24,734 bases of DNA from Priapulus caudatus (GCF_000485595.1 NW_014577151.1:595241-619974); one strand, 5' to 3'. Shown: positions 9,133 to 18,903, numbered from the stretch's first letter. Notes: generated by a model from the letters alone, not told the origin. Numbers and translations are program-made.

Positions 9133-9690
9133 GTAATAGAACCGGTTCGTTTTATAGTTATTCCTTGTTTCAAGTAACACCCCACATACGTGCAATGTAA
9201 GGATGAAGTGCGGTATCAATAACTCATAATTAAATATATTACGCATCAATATAGCATAATATATAGCAGGTAACGAAACTCTGACCTGAAAATCGATTTT
9301 ATGAAGCTAATCTACTAAAACAAGACACGGTTAAGGTTATGTCACTCTGTGGTTTTGATTTCGATTACTTATCATTTTATACACACGTCTATGTGTATTT
9401 CTCGTGACAGGTGCAATCAGCCCATCGGGACATATGCCGATTTTCGGAAGAACCAGAGGGCAGACAAAACAGCTGAAGGATTTCTTGCAGCCGTGACGAT
9501 TGTGGACTCTACTGAAATATTAATGTCAAATATTCTTATATTGAACAATTCATGCAAATTTGAGATATTAAATGATGTTATCTCAATAGGTGAATGATTG
9601 CCATAGGAAAACAAATTCTTTTACCCATATGTGCTATATTCAAATATTTTCAAAAATTCAGATTTTTTGTTTTATTTTATCTGCTAGATT
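9133..9690 (+). other. Region after the last HADHA block
   Basis: AT-rich and without recognisable coding homology. An open frame after the AG at 9411 (CNQPIGTYADFRKNQ...) has an acceptor-like start and correct phase. It does not resemble the HADHA C-terminus, so I do not call it an exon. Confidence 0.3.
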
Positions 9691-9693
9691 TTT

Positions 9694-9802
9694 AGGGCTC
9701 CCCCCCAGAAATTTTTTGAAATTAGACCCCCCTCAGATGCGTTTTCTGCGCGAGTAGGGGGGGTCCGGACCCCCTCGACCGCCCCCCTCTACACGCCCCT
9801 GC
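9694..9802 (-). mobile_element. Transposon-end-like G/C-run fragment
   Basis: On the minus strand it begins CAGGGGCGTGTAGAGGGGGG and contains a GGGGGTCCGGACCCCC palindrome (about 9759-9774), then runs into C- and T-rich DNA. CAGGGGCG followed by G runs resembles ends of hAT-type non-autonomous elements. No target-site duplication was established. Confidence 0.4.
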
Positions 9803-10165
9803 ACACACAGGTCTCCTCACACGTCACGCACACAAGTGCAGATCACTACACTGGCATTCACACACAAGGCACAGAGACAGACACACCCAGCGAACCACAC
9901 ACCGACACCACATCACATGTGACAAGGCTCACACACACAAGAGCACACACTCAACACACAACCACACACAACAGAAAAGGACGCAGCCCAACAACACACA
10001 CACCACACACAGCACACCAAACCACACACACAGAGAGAACTTGACCCGGGGCATGAGATGCACAGTATCCACACACACACAACACAACACACACACACCC
10101 AAAAACAACACACACACACACAACACAACACAAAATCCCACCCCCCCCCACCACCCAACAACACA
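9800..10165 (+). repeat. CA-rich microsatellite tract
   Basis: Imperfect (CA)n and ACAACACA tracts over about 360 bp. Long open frames on the minus strand (Cys/Val/Trp-rich) are artefacts of the dinucleotide composition. Confidence 0.9.
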
Positions 10166-11000
10166 CAACACATGCATTTGGTTGTGATTAAAGATTCGAC
10201 GAAACTCGGTGTCCACCATGCAGACTGGCAGTCATAAAATGCAAGTAGAAAAACAAAAAAGCAAGAAAAAACCAATCAATCTTGGTGTGACGAGCTGGGA
10301 TGCCACCGTGGCCAGCGAAATAAAATTATTTGGTGGGGGCCGGGTTATTATGATGTTGGTCCAGGCTTTCATACAAATATAGCGGTATATCAATTTGCAA
10401 TGAAAAAGTTAACATTATTAAAACCCGAATATGCACTCACAGTTACTCAGTGTCAACTCCTTTGCGTGAATATACTTGTGTTTCCAGCTTAATCCTTGAA
10501 TCAGTGTCTAAATGTGAGTGAATATTCTCCTAAATTCTTTCCATGAAACATAAGCTGTTCTCTTGCAATAATTATTGCTCGGCATAAAGAATTTACTTTT
10601 AAATATTATAGAAAGAAAAACGTGTTAAAAATATACGGGAACTAAATTCTATCAAAGACAACATTTTTTCTTAAGTTGTGCATGATCCATTATTATGCTC
10701 TCAAAATCACTATGAATAAAATGAAAATCTGGCAACCAACAAAAAAAGGCGAAAGAGGAGCCAATCGTTTTGACGCACTAATCCACAGCACATATAAAAA
10801 GGTCTCAAACTTATCACAAAACACGCACACACCCGCGCTTGCTACATCACGCGCACAAGCGACGCGCGGCACACAACGCACACCCCTACACCACACAATC
10901 AATGGTGATCCCCAAAACTCGTAGGGGGAGGCCTGCGACATTTATATGATGTTCCGCCCCATACGTGAAGAACAAGATTCGTGGGGGATGCAACAAAGTA
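10166..11000. other. Non-coding, AT-rich with a second short CA-rich patch
   Basis: No gene seen. A CA/GC-alternating patch at about 10820-10900 resembles the tract before it. The rest is AT-rich unique-looking sequence. Confidence 0.4.
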
Positions 11001-11007
11001 GTTCCCC

Positions 11008-11042
11008 CGTGTCCCCCCCGCCTACTGGATTGCGCCACTGCT
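11008..11042 (-). mobile_element. hAT-like terminal motif CAGTGGCGCAATCCAG
   Basis: Minus strand reads CAGTGGCGCAATCCAGTAGG followed by a G run, resembling the CAGTGGCGGATCCAG-G(n) ends common among hAT-type elements. The opposite end was not found, so only a fragment is supported. Confidence 0.4.
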
Positions 11043-11529
11043 TGACACAACAAGCAACGCTAGTTCTAAACGGCGATACCGCGCATCAGACAGATACGAC
11101 GCAAGAATTTAAACTAAGCGTCATCGTTTCAGCTATCGCTACACCACAATGCAGAAGCGAGTACAAATACAATAATACTTTCCGGAGCTGCCCTTCTTTT
11201 TTTCGCTAGAGGCTATTTCCGCAACTCTTTCCAATGAAAGATTATACAGCACATCCACGCCCAATATAGCGTCGTCCTCGCCACTTCAAGCCCGCCGAGA
11301 TGCAGAGTTGACTTTATATCTTTGTAAGGTCTTAAACGGAACTTATGAGCCTTTAATAGGCAGTTTCGAGCAGTGGTTTCTAACGATAGATTGAGATTTA
11401 CGCCAAACATTCTTCCGAGGTCCACGACTCGCAGCAGACAGCCGAGTAACTGGTTTTGATGTTTAAGGATGTGAACGAACGGCGGCAATGTGATGGGAAA
11501 TTTACGAATGAAGGGAGCGTGGATAATAG

Positions 11530-12060
11530 ACAAGAGAACAATCAGACAAGAGAGAAAGCAGAGCGAGGAGAGAGAGAGAAGAGAGAGAGAGAGGAGACCT
11601 GTGTTAATGTGGTGTGTGTGTGTGTCGTGCTGTGTGTGTGTGTGTGTGTGTGTGTATGTTGTGTTGGTCGTGCGATGTGTGAGCAGAGAGAGATGAGAGA
11701 GAGTGTGTGTTGTGTGTGAATGTGTGTGTGTATGCGCGGCGCGTGTGCGTGTGAGTGTGCATGTGCGGTGTTCGCGCTCGTGTGTGTGTGTGTGTGTGCG
11801 CTGTGTCGTGATGTGCGCTGCGTGCGCTCGCGTACGAGTAGTGAGAATAGATAGATTAGATAGATTAGATAGCTGAGCTAGATGAAAATTAAATAGCGAT
11901 TAAGATAGATAGTAGAGATAGACAGAACTAAGCATATAGAATAGAAAGCTAGCTCAGATAGATACTAGTTAGATAGAGAAGATAGCAGCCGAGAGAGGTA
12001 TGAAAGAAGGAGAGAGAGGAGGAGAAGAGAGAGAGAGAGAAGAGTGAAGAAGAGCGCGCG
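11530..12060 (+). repeat. Compound microsatellite: (GA)n, (GT)n, (GATA)-like
   Basis: GAGAGA runs at about 11550-11600, GTGTGT at about 11610-11800, TAGATAGATT and GATA-type units at about 11850-11990, then GAGAGA again to about 12040. Frames through it are composition artefacts. Confidence 0.95.
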
Positions 12061-12216
12061 CACGTACGCACTATTCCACGTACACCACATATATGCACGC
12101 ACGCACGCGTCATATTTCCACAAAATTCCTCTCCCTATCATTTTCTCTCGCCATTCTTCTGCATGTTCTTTTCATATTCCTCTTTTTCCTTTTCACGCAC
12201 TATCCGTATTTCGCGC

Positions 12217-12269
12217 ACCCCCCCCCCCCTCTCACCCGCTCTCATAATCTCTTTCTTTCTTTCTTTCTA
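12217..12269 (+). repeat. C-run and (TTTC)n tract
   Basis: A run of C at about 12219-12229, then CTTTCTTTCTTTCTTTC at about 12250-12268. Low-complexity DNA at the edge of the microsatellite region. Confidence 0.85.
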
Positions 12270-12802
12270 AAATACCATTTACACGTGAAACAGTAATCAC
12301 GCATATAATTTTTATTATTTATATCAAATGGTACTTAAATTAAAGATTTTCATAGATATTAATAATAAGAAAAGAAAAAAATATGATACATGTTTATTCG
12401 CTTCTCTAAAATGGAAACGCATTTATTTCATTGCTATTTTTTAAACTTGCTACATTATAAATTATCACATTTGCAGGTTTCATACAAGTATACACGTACA
12501 CAATTTCCCCATTTTCATTGCTTTAATTGCTTGTACAATGTATTTAGAGGTTAACATTCCTCCTTGTTCATATACATGTAGTTAGATGTGCATTAAAAAT
12601 GAAGTAATATATATGCTTTGCAAGTTAATAACATGTATGTCTGAGTGTGCAATTCTGTTGTATTCGAATTAAGAAATCCAGGGAGCAAAAAGACATCCAT
12701 AAATAAATGATATGACCAAGACTGACTGAACGAGAAGAACCGACACTGCATATCTACCAAAAATACCCCACAATAAATATCATACACACACGTAAAAATC
12801 AA
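12270..12802. other. AT-rich, nothing recognised
   Basis: No coding homology, RNA gene or clear repeat was seen. It lies downstream of the minus-strand zinc-finger gene and ends in a run of 15 A at 12801-12815. Confidence 0.4.
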
Positions 12803-13460
12803 AAAAAAAAAAAAAGCACAGGCAGATAGTCGTTCAGTTCAGTACAGAAAACAAACGCACGCACGCTTTTACATAATTTCTGTATAGCATTCATGCATAT
12901 TACGTAGTATACGGCAAGTATTATCAAGCATACGAGCAAACGTGCGATCCAACTTTTCAGCTATGTACAAATGACCTATGACCCGATGACATCATAGGGC
13001 GCCAGTGCGTAACTACGAACTGGCTTATTAACTGTTTAATCGGTAGAATGTCAGTCACATCACCCCTGATTGCATGCACATCGCCTTTCAGGAATTCTTC
13101 TCTTATACAAGTCTGAGTGTACGTCACTGGAGTCTACTGGAGAGAGTGCGTCCATATCCACACGTTTAATGTCTGACGAATTAGCTGTTTAACCCGCATC
13201 CATCACATCACTCACGATTGATTGTACGTGGCTTTTCGTCGGTGCGACTGCGTGCGCATGTGTTTCGAGAAAGCGGCCGAGGATAAGCCCCTGAAAGAGC
13301 AGATGTCACACGCGTACGGTTTCTCTCCCGTGTGCCAGTGCGAGAGAAAGTGCACCTTGAGGTCGCTGGCGGTCCTACACCTGTATTCGCATATGTCGCA
13401 CGTGTATCCCGTGTGCGTGCGCGCGTGTCTGTGGAGATGCGTCAGCCGAGAACACCTGTA
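12803..13460. repeat. Left copy of a 658-bp duplicated block
   Basis: Matches 13768-14425 base for base wherever I compared, at a constant offset of 965, covering the A run, the downstream flank and the last fingers of the zinc-finger gene. The copies part at 13461/14426 inside the finger array. The right copy starts exactly at the N gap, which points to an unmerged contig or haplotype overlap. Confidence 0.9.
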
Positions 13461-13756
13461 TTCGCATATGTCGCACGCGTACGGTTTCTCTCCCGTGTGC
13501 GTGCGCGCGTGTCTCTGGAGATGCCCCAACCGAGAACACCTGTACTCGCATACATCGCACGCGTACGGTTTCTCTCCCGTGTGCGTGCGCGCGTGCCTGT
13601 GGAGATGCGTCAGCCGAGAACACCTGTACTCGCATACACCGCACGCGTACGGTTTCTCTCCCGTGTGCGTGCGCGCGTGCCTGTGGAGATGCGTCAGCCG
13701 AGAACACCTGTACTCGCATACACCGCACGCGTACGGTTTCTCTCCCGTGTGCGTGC
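13212..13756 (-). CDS. C2H2 zinc-finger protein, 5'-truncated copy at the gap
   Basis: On the minus strand this frame enters from the N gap and encodes six visible C2H2 fingers. Two are identical (CGVCEYRCSRLTHLHRH), followed by CDVCEYRCSRLGHLQRH, CDICEYRCSRLTHLHRH, CDICEYRCRTASDLKVH and CDICSFRGLSSAAFSKH, ending RKATYNQS. Linkers are THTGEKPYAC except a shortened THTGYTC before the fifth. The finger repeat is exactly 84 bp (GCGTAC landmarks at 13477, 13561, 13645, 13729). DNA-contacting positions -1,2,3,6 are mostly R,T,H,R, so the array may bind a repetitive site. Apparent sequence beyond the gap (towards 13904) is untranslated flank, not protein. It is either another allele with more fingers, a recent paralogue, or a misassembly of the gene at 14177-15211. 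Confidence 0.8.
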
Positions 13757-13766
13757 NNNNNNNNNN
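13757..13766. other. Assembly gap (10 N)
   Basis: Ten N separate a truncated zinc-finger array on the left from the poly-A start of the right copy. The fixed length suggests a placeholder of unknown true size. Confidence 0.98.
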
Positions 13767-13767
13767 C

Positions 13768-14425
13768 AAAAAAAAAAAAAGCACAGGCAGATAGTCGTTC
13801 AGTTCAGTACAGAAAACAAACGCACGCACGCTTTTACATAATTTCTGTATAGCATTCATGCATATTACGTAGTATACGGCAAGTATTATCAAGCATACGA
13901 GCAAACGTGCGATCCAACTTTTCAGCTATGTACAAATGACCTATGACCCGATGACATCATAGGGCGCCAGTGCGTAACTACGAACTGGCTTATTAACTGT
14001 TTAATCGGTAGAATGTCAGTCACATCACCCCTGATTGCATGCACATCGCCTTTCAGGAATTCTTCTCTTATACAAGTCTGAGTGTACGTCACTGGAGTCT
14101 ACTGGAGAGAGTGCGTCCATATCCACACGTTTAATGTCTGACGAATTAGCTGTTTAACCCGCATCCATCACATCACTCACGATTGATTGTACGTGGCTTT
14201 TCGTCGGTGCGACTGCGTGCGCATGTGTTTCGAGAAAGCGGCCGAGGATAAGCCCCTGAAAGAGCAGATGTCACACGCGTACGGTTTCTCTCCCGTGTGC
14301 CAGTGCGAGAGAAAGTGCACCTTGAGGTCGCTGGCGGTCCTACACCTGTATTCGCATATGTCGCACGTGTATCCCGTGTGCGTGCGCGCGTGTCTGTGGA
14401 GATGCGTCAGCCGAGAACACCTGTA
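13768..14425. repeat. Right copy of the 658-bp duplicated block
   Basis: Partner of 12803-13460. It begins at the gap edge with a run of 13 A (the left copy has 15). Confidence 0.9.
14130..14135 (-). promoter_or_regulatory. Possible polyadenylation signal ATTAAA
   Basis: TTTAAT on the plus strand gives ATTAAA on the minus strand, about 40 bases past the zinc-finger stop codon. A second lies at 14000-14005. No AATAAA was seen nearby. The motif is common by chance. Confidence 0.3.
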
Positions 14426-15211
14426 CTCGCATACATCGCACGCGTACGGTTTCTCTCCCATGTGTGTTTGCATGTGAGTCTTCAGGCTGTTGTGGTCGCA
14501 CGTCCTGTACTCGCACGCGTCGCACGCGTAAGGTTGCTCGCCCGTGTGCGTGAGAAAGTGCTTCTTGAGGCTGCCGGAGGTGGTGTAGGCGGAGCCGCAT
14601 ATGTCGCACGTGTACGGTTTCTCTCCCGTGTGCGTGCGCGCGTGACGCTTCAGGTTGTCGCGGAACCAAGTACTGTACTCGCACACGTCACACGCGTACG
14701 GTTTCTGGCCCGTGTGCATGAGAAAGTGCTTCCTGAGGGTGCCTGAGGTGGTGTAGGCAGAGCCGCATATGTCGCACGCGTAAGGTTTCTCTCCCGTGTG
14801 CGTGCGTGCGTGGATCTGAAGACTCGCCGGCCGCAAACACCTGTACTCACACACATCGCACGCGTACGGTTTCTCTCCCGTGTGCGTGCGTGCGTGTGCC
14901 TGTAAGCCACTGAGCTGAGAGCACCGATACCCGCACGTATCGCACGCGTACGGTTTCTCTCCCGTGTGCGTTCGTATGCGAGTCTTCAGCATGTAGCGGG
15001 AGCACGTCCTGTACTCGCAAACGTCACGCGCGTACGGTTTCTCCTCCGCTTCGCTCTGCACGTTTGAGCGAGGAGGAGAAGCAGGAGAAGAAGACGGAGG
15101 AGCAGAAGAAGCAGGAGCAGGAGAAGCAGGAGCAGGAGAAGGAGGAAAAGGAAGAGGAGAAGGAGCAGGAGGAGGAGAAGAAGAAGCAGAAGGAAGAGGA
15201 GAAGGTTCCAT
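14177..15211 (-). CDS. C2H2 zinc-finger protein with Ser/Pro-rich N-terminus
   Basis: A 344-residue frame, probably a nuclear DNA-binding regulator. I start it at the ATG at 15211 (MEPSPLPS). The frame stays open for eight more codons to a GTG, and an in-frame TGA lies further upstream. Residues 1-50 are almost entirely Ser, Pro and Ala. Ten finger units follow. The first is degenerate (YARDVC and LKTRIRTH have lost a zinc-binding Cys and His); the other nine keep C-X2-C-X12-H and the second His. Fingers 4 and 6 share CGSAYTTSG and a KHFL ending. Finger 9 is preceded by a shortened linker (THTG-YTC), and finger 10 has H-X5-H spacing. Predicted contact residues (-1,2,3,6) vary: Q,S,G,A; R,A,S,I; T,G,T,K; F,D,N,R; T,G,S,K; D,N,S,T; R,T,H,R; T,S,D,V; S,A,A,K. 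No KRAB, BTB or SCAN domain is visible. An additional 5' exon cannot be excluded. Confidence 0.88.
   Translation of the reverse strand: MEPSPLPSASSSPPPAPSPLPFPPSPAPASPAPASSAPPSSSPASPPRSNVQSEAEEKPYARDVCEYRTCSRYMLKTRIRTHTGEKPYACDTCGYRCSQLSGLQAHARTHTGEKPYACDVCEYRCLRPASLQIHARTHTGEKPYACDICGSAYTTSGTLRKHFLMHTGQKPYACDVCEYSTWFRDNLKRHARTHTGEKPYTCDICGSAYTTSGSLKKHFLTHTGEQPYACDACEYRTCDHNSLKTHMQTHMGEKPYACDVCEYRCSRLTHLHRHARTHTGYTCDICEYRCRTASDLKVHFLSHWHTGEKPYACDICSFRGLSSAAFSKHMRTQSHRRKATYNQS
15060..15206 (+). repeat. Purine-only (GGA/GAA/GCA) tract within the zinc-finger N-terminus
   Basis: About 145 bp of GAGGAGAAG, CAGGAG and GAAGAAG units on the plus strand. On the minus strand they encode the Ser/Pro/Ala-rich leader. 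Such polypurine tracts are prone to slippage and to triplex (H-DNA) structure, so the leader is probably length-variable. Confidence 0.85.
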
Positions 15212-15235
15212 CGAGCGGGCGGTGATCGAGATCAC

Positions 15236-16650
15236 GATTTCTCCCCAATGCAGGTTCCTCTCTCAGTCGTCCACTTTCCTGCGGACAAAAAATAGAGACC
15301 ACGGATAACTTCCCCTGCCTCACAAAAAGATGAAGTCAGATTCGTTTGCTGCGGGCATGGACTACACAACGACGAGTGAACTTTTCAAAATGTTAGTGTG
15401 TCGCAGGTTTTTCAGAGTATAGATACACGTGAATTCGATGGAGTCACGTGACCAAATCACCACGGCAACGACAACATTATGCCCAGACATTTCTAAAGTC
15501 AATCACTATAGTGATTTATTCATTGACATATCTACAGGAAGTGAGAGACTATATATAAGCAAGAGGTATCTATAGGCAATTGTTGTTGTCGCTTTTCTTT
15601 CATTTAAAGTAATAATTACGAGAAATCTTCAGGGTTTCCCCACTTTTCCGATACTTACCGTTATTGCTAGAGTAACAGCAATTGTCTAGAGTAACAATAA
15701 AATGTCGTAGAATCTTCGTATTCACCAAAACATGCAATTTTCGAACTAGTTTGGCAAACGAACGTTTGTTGTAATCTTAGGACTAGTGCCGATAGGTCTT
15801 CTCAGCTAATAGCGCCACCTATCTGCCATAGACATACAATCTATCTCAAATGCAATTGTTTTCAAATCCGGCAAATTACAAGTTTACACATTTAACGAAT
15901 CTCGCAGATCGATGTCATTTTCATTGTGTTACGATGTGTTCATATCCAATTTTCTATGTTATAACTGCATAAAATCTTGGTGTTTTATTAATGTTGGTGA
16001 AATCAGTAATATATCCACTGTGAGGTGAGCCTATATTTAGCTATATTTTTTTCGGATTGAGCGTTTCTGAGCAAAAATCTCATAATAGTCAGTTTAATAA
16101 AATTTGCAAAAATTGATGAAATAACTCTTCATTTCATTTTTGTGTACTTATTTTAGTTACTTTACACTTTGGAGACAGTAAATCTATCCTACAGGAAACG
16201 TAAGCATGAAAATTTAGAACACCTCAATCACAACTTTAGTTGCCATTCAAGAAGCGTGCGTGGGATGTTCGTACGCACAGGTTCCTGAATCCAGACTAAA
16301 GCAGTGTTGGCATACCAAAAATCGATAACAAGTAGGCAGAGCTTACTTTTTGCCAGTGGCAGTAAACCTTACATTGTGTTGGCCAGGGTTTATTTACGTG
16401 CACGGGTCGTGCGGCATGCTCACTGTTCACGTGCGCTAGGTTGTGGGGTAATTCACACATATCTTGACATCTCACCGCATTTCACGTTTGGATGTAAACA
16501 ATAAAGTATCACTGGTAGTTAACAAACGATCAGTATACTGTTTTAAAATAATATTAAGAAGATTAAGGTAATATAGCATGTTAAATTATGCAGTAAATAA
16601 TAATAATTGTCTCAAGTTGACACACATAAGTCACTGTAGCTGCAAAGCAC
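15236..16650. other. Non-coding upstream of the zinc-finger gene
   Basis: No gene recognised. It includes a TATATATAA motif at about 15551-15559, which could be a core promoter element for the minus-strand gene but is unproven. It also holds a perfect 16-bp palindrome AATCACTATAGTGATT at 15501-15516. Two CTAGAGTAACA repeats lie at about 15668-15693. Confidence 0.4.
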
Positions 16651-16656
16651 GTGCAG

Positions 16657-16800
16657 GGTTCTCCCCACGTTGCGCAAACGGGGCGCGCGCGCGCCCGCCC
16701 GCTGTTTGAAAATGCTTCGCCCCCCACCCGTTTGAATCGTTGCGCCCCGTTTAAGATTACCTCCGCCCAGTTTTGGAAAATTCCACCCAAGAATAAAAGT
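16657..16800. mobile_element. Possible element end with GC palindrome
   Basis: CAGGGTTCTCCCCACG at 16655 is followed by GGGCGCGCGCGCGCCC (16681-16696, a perfect palindrome of Z-DNA-forming alternating GC). Two CCCGTTTRA segments near 16727 and 16746 look like an internal duplication. It resembles transposon-derived DNA, but no second terminus was found. Confidence 0.35.
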
Positions 16801-17039
16801 TTGAAGCCAGTCGCGAATCGAATCCTCAACACGAAACGATCCTCCTAAGAATTTGCCGTAAGACCAGGGAGACATCTGACGCATGCACTGCAGACAGTAC
16901 ACAAGTCCTGACAATCACAGTTAACCTGTGACTATGTACACCGGACGTCGGCTATTTCTATATATACAAGAACCCCAAATATCGCTGCTATGTGTGGTGG
17001 CGATTTTTACGCCCCTTAATTTAGTCGTGACGGTAAAAG

Positions 17040-17140
17040 ATACACGCCCCGAACCCCTAGCCCATCTTCCGCCCCTCTGTTTCCCGCCTAACCCCCTCCA
17101 CGTCTCCCCCGCCGCCCTCACCCCTCCCCTCCCCCTGATG
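17040..17140 (-). repeat. C-rich tract (i-motif / G4 potential on the minus strand)
   Basis: Multiple C runs (CCCCTAGCCC, CCCCCTCC, CCCCCGCCGCCC, CCCCTCCCCTCCCCC) within about 100 bp. No coding homology. Confidence 0.7.
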
Positions 17141-17227
17141 AAATTCTTCCTGGGAGAACCGGCTGACGTCGTATCTACTTTACTAGTCATCGCGAAACAG
17201 CCATGTACAGCCTCGTCGCAGCCACTA

Positions 17228-17292
17228 TGATCTCTATTATACTACTAATTAACCATATACTAACTTATTAACAGTTAGTATAATAGAGATCA
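17228..17292. repeat. Perfect 17-bp inverted repeat with nested alternative stem
   Basis: TGATCTCTATTATACTA (17228-17244) and its exact reverse complement (17276-17292) flank a 31-base loop. Inside, ATACTAAC (17257-17264) can pair with GTTAGTAT (17274-17281), which overlaps the right arm, so two mutually exclusive hairpins are possible. Confidence 0.85.
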
Positions 17293-18140
17293 GTGGTCGG
17301 CCGCCATCAGGCTTTAACACGTAATCATATAGTTTTTAAATGCGTTTGCGAAAAGAGTATATATTAGCAATTTTATACAGAGTGCGAGCTAAAATAAAAG
17401 CTTCCAATCAGCTTATAGACCAAACGTAGTTTACGTAATACACGCTCTCCGTGATGGGCTTAATCATTTGCATAGCCTTCGCTGTCTCCCAATATTCTGT
17501 ACACATGCTAGCACACCAGAATCAGGCAAGCATATACGTTGAAGCAATTACCAATCATCATAAAATATCCCGAACATTAAGGTAATCAATGTTGGCTTCA
17601 AATCCCAAAGCAGCACGGACACAACACAACCCTAGTTCCAACACATGAACTTTATTATATCTTGCTCCTGCTTGCAGGTTCGTGGGCTGGTTCGCGTAAG
17701 GCATTGTCAAAGCAGGCGAGCACGCGGTGTTCATCGCTGCAACACACTCACATTGGGGCCTGACAATCAGACCTCATGCACATAGATCAGAAAACTGCGA
17801 TAACTTATATGCTTGCTCGCGTTGTAAGTACACTTGCTAGCTCTCTTACCTTAGTCGTATTTCGATCTAAAAATTTGTTGCTAACAATTCCTCCGACCAT
17901 CCGGCCATCCATCGTGCATCCAACTGTATTTTGGGAAAACAACAGAGTAGCGTATTTTGGTAGCGTTGTACTTACGCAACGCGAAGCAACGCAGTATACG
18001 TTTATTCAGTTCTTCGACCTTATGTGCTGTCCACGTCTTGATTCGATCAGCCCCAATTGTGAGTTTTGGACATGAAAGCAGGCAATCCTCGGCGGGATCA
18101 GAGAAATTCCACGTTTTTGTAAGGCAATGGTTGCTCTGAC
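17293..18140. other. No recognised feature
   Basis: Unique-looking sequence of mixed composition. Short open frames here show no recognisable motif. Confidence 0.3.
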
Positions 18141-18144
18141 CTAA

Positions 18145-18179
18145 CCCAACACCAAATTCACCAAATCGTCGGTGTTGGG
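18145..18179. other. Hairpin CCCAACACC/GGTGTTGGG
   Basis: Exact 9-bp stem with a 17-base loop. No following T run and no gene context. Confidence 0.6.
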
Positions 18180-18251
18180 CATTGGTCCGAGGAATTTCAG
18201 GCTACCGTACCTTCAGCCACTGCGTAAAAAAAATGCTGCGGTATCCAGGGC

Positions 18252-18320
18252 AGTGCTCGAAATAAGCGCTTGTCGCGTTTCCGAGACAACCAGAATTTGC
18301 ACTGGACAACCTAACAGTCA
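18252..18320 (+). mobile_element. CAGTGCTCGAAATAAG element end
   Basis: Starts CAGTGCTCGAAATAAGC and continues TTGTCGCGTTTCCGAGACAA then CC. The same kind of end occurs inverted at 22204 (CAGTGCTCGAAAATAG, then TTGTCCTGCGACAACC). Two independent occurrences support a dispersed element terminus. Confidence 0.5.
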
Positions 18321-18784
18321 GCGAGATCATTCGTCCGGTGGACAGTACCAAGGAACCTGCTTAGCGCTAACCCTAACAACGCGACCTCTTAAACCGTACT
18401 CGCCTATCTATATATCACGCGTGTACGGCGTTATTAATCTATGGTGATATCAACCGTATTGGCTTTCAATATTTTGCATCCGAACTGAAATCAATTCCCA
18501 ACCAAACTCGGGTGTAGGCTAGCTGGCAGCAATAATGTTCAGTTTCATACTTCAAATCCGAGTGTTTTCTAGCTGCATCAAGAATTTTAAATCCGTGAAT
18601 TAACAATCCGTGAATAATATAACAAGAAGCCGCCAGAGCATCTGGGCTCATCTAGGTTCTGTTGCTGACGATTAATAAACGTAAAATTTCATTCATCGTG
18701 CGTAGTACCACATTGTTAAGGCGCCGATAGCAGACACGCAGTTTCGTACACATCATTGTTAGGACAGCGCCCACCTATCGGGCA

Positions 18785-18903
18785 GATGGAGGGTAGCGGC
18801 GGAGGGGGGGGAGGGGGTGGGGGGGTGGAAAGGGCGGGGAGCGGGCGCCGTGACGGCCGAGGTGGGGAATGGGGGAACAGGGGAGGGTGCGGGGGAGGGG
18901 GCT
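18785..18903 (+). repeat. G-rich tract with G-quadruplex potential
   Basis: Contains runs such as GGAGGGGGGGGAGGGGGTGG, GGGGAATGGGGGAACAGGGG and GCGGGGGAGGGGG within about 120 bp, more than enough G runs for several quadruplexes. It lies just before the dispersed repeat at 18955. Confidence 0.8.

Noticed and set aside
9412-9597. Possible downstream HADHA exon CNQPIGTYADF...
   Set aside because: Phase and acceptor fit, but the translation does not resemble the family C-terminus and ends in AT-rich low-information sequence.
9913-10275. Cys/Val-rich open frames on the minus strand
   Set aside because: Produced by the (CA)n microsatellite, in several overlapping frames, without start context or domains.
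13477-13756. Regular 84-bp direct repeats as a satellite or CRISPR-like array
   Set aside because: Each unit encodes one 28-residue zinc finger and there are no unique spacers.
13222-14746. Long plus-strand and alternate-frame open frames across the zinc-finger arrays
   Set aside because: Shadow frames of the 84-bp finger repeat; only the minus-strand frame gives C2H2 motifs.
15226-15235. Zinc-finger start upstream at 15235
   Set aside because: That codon is GTG; the first ATG in frame is at 15211.
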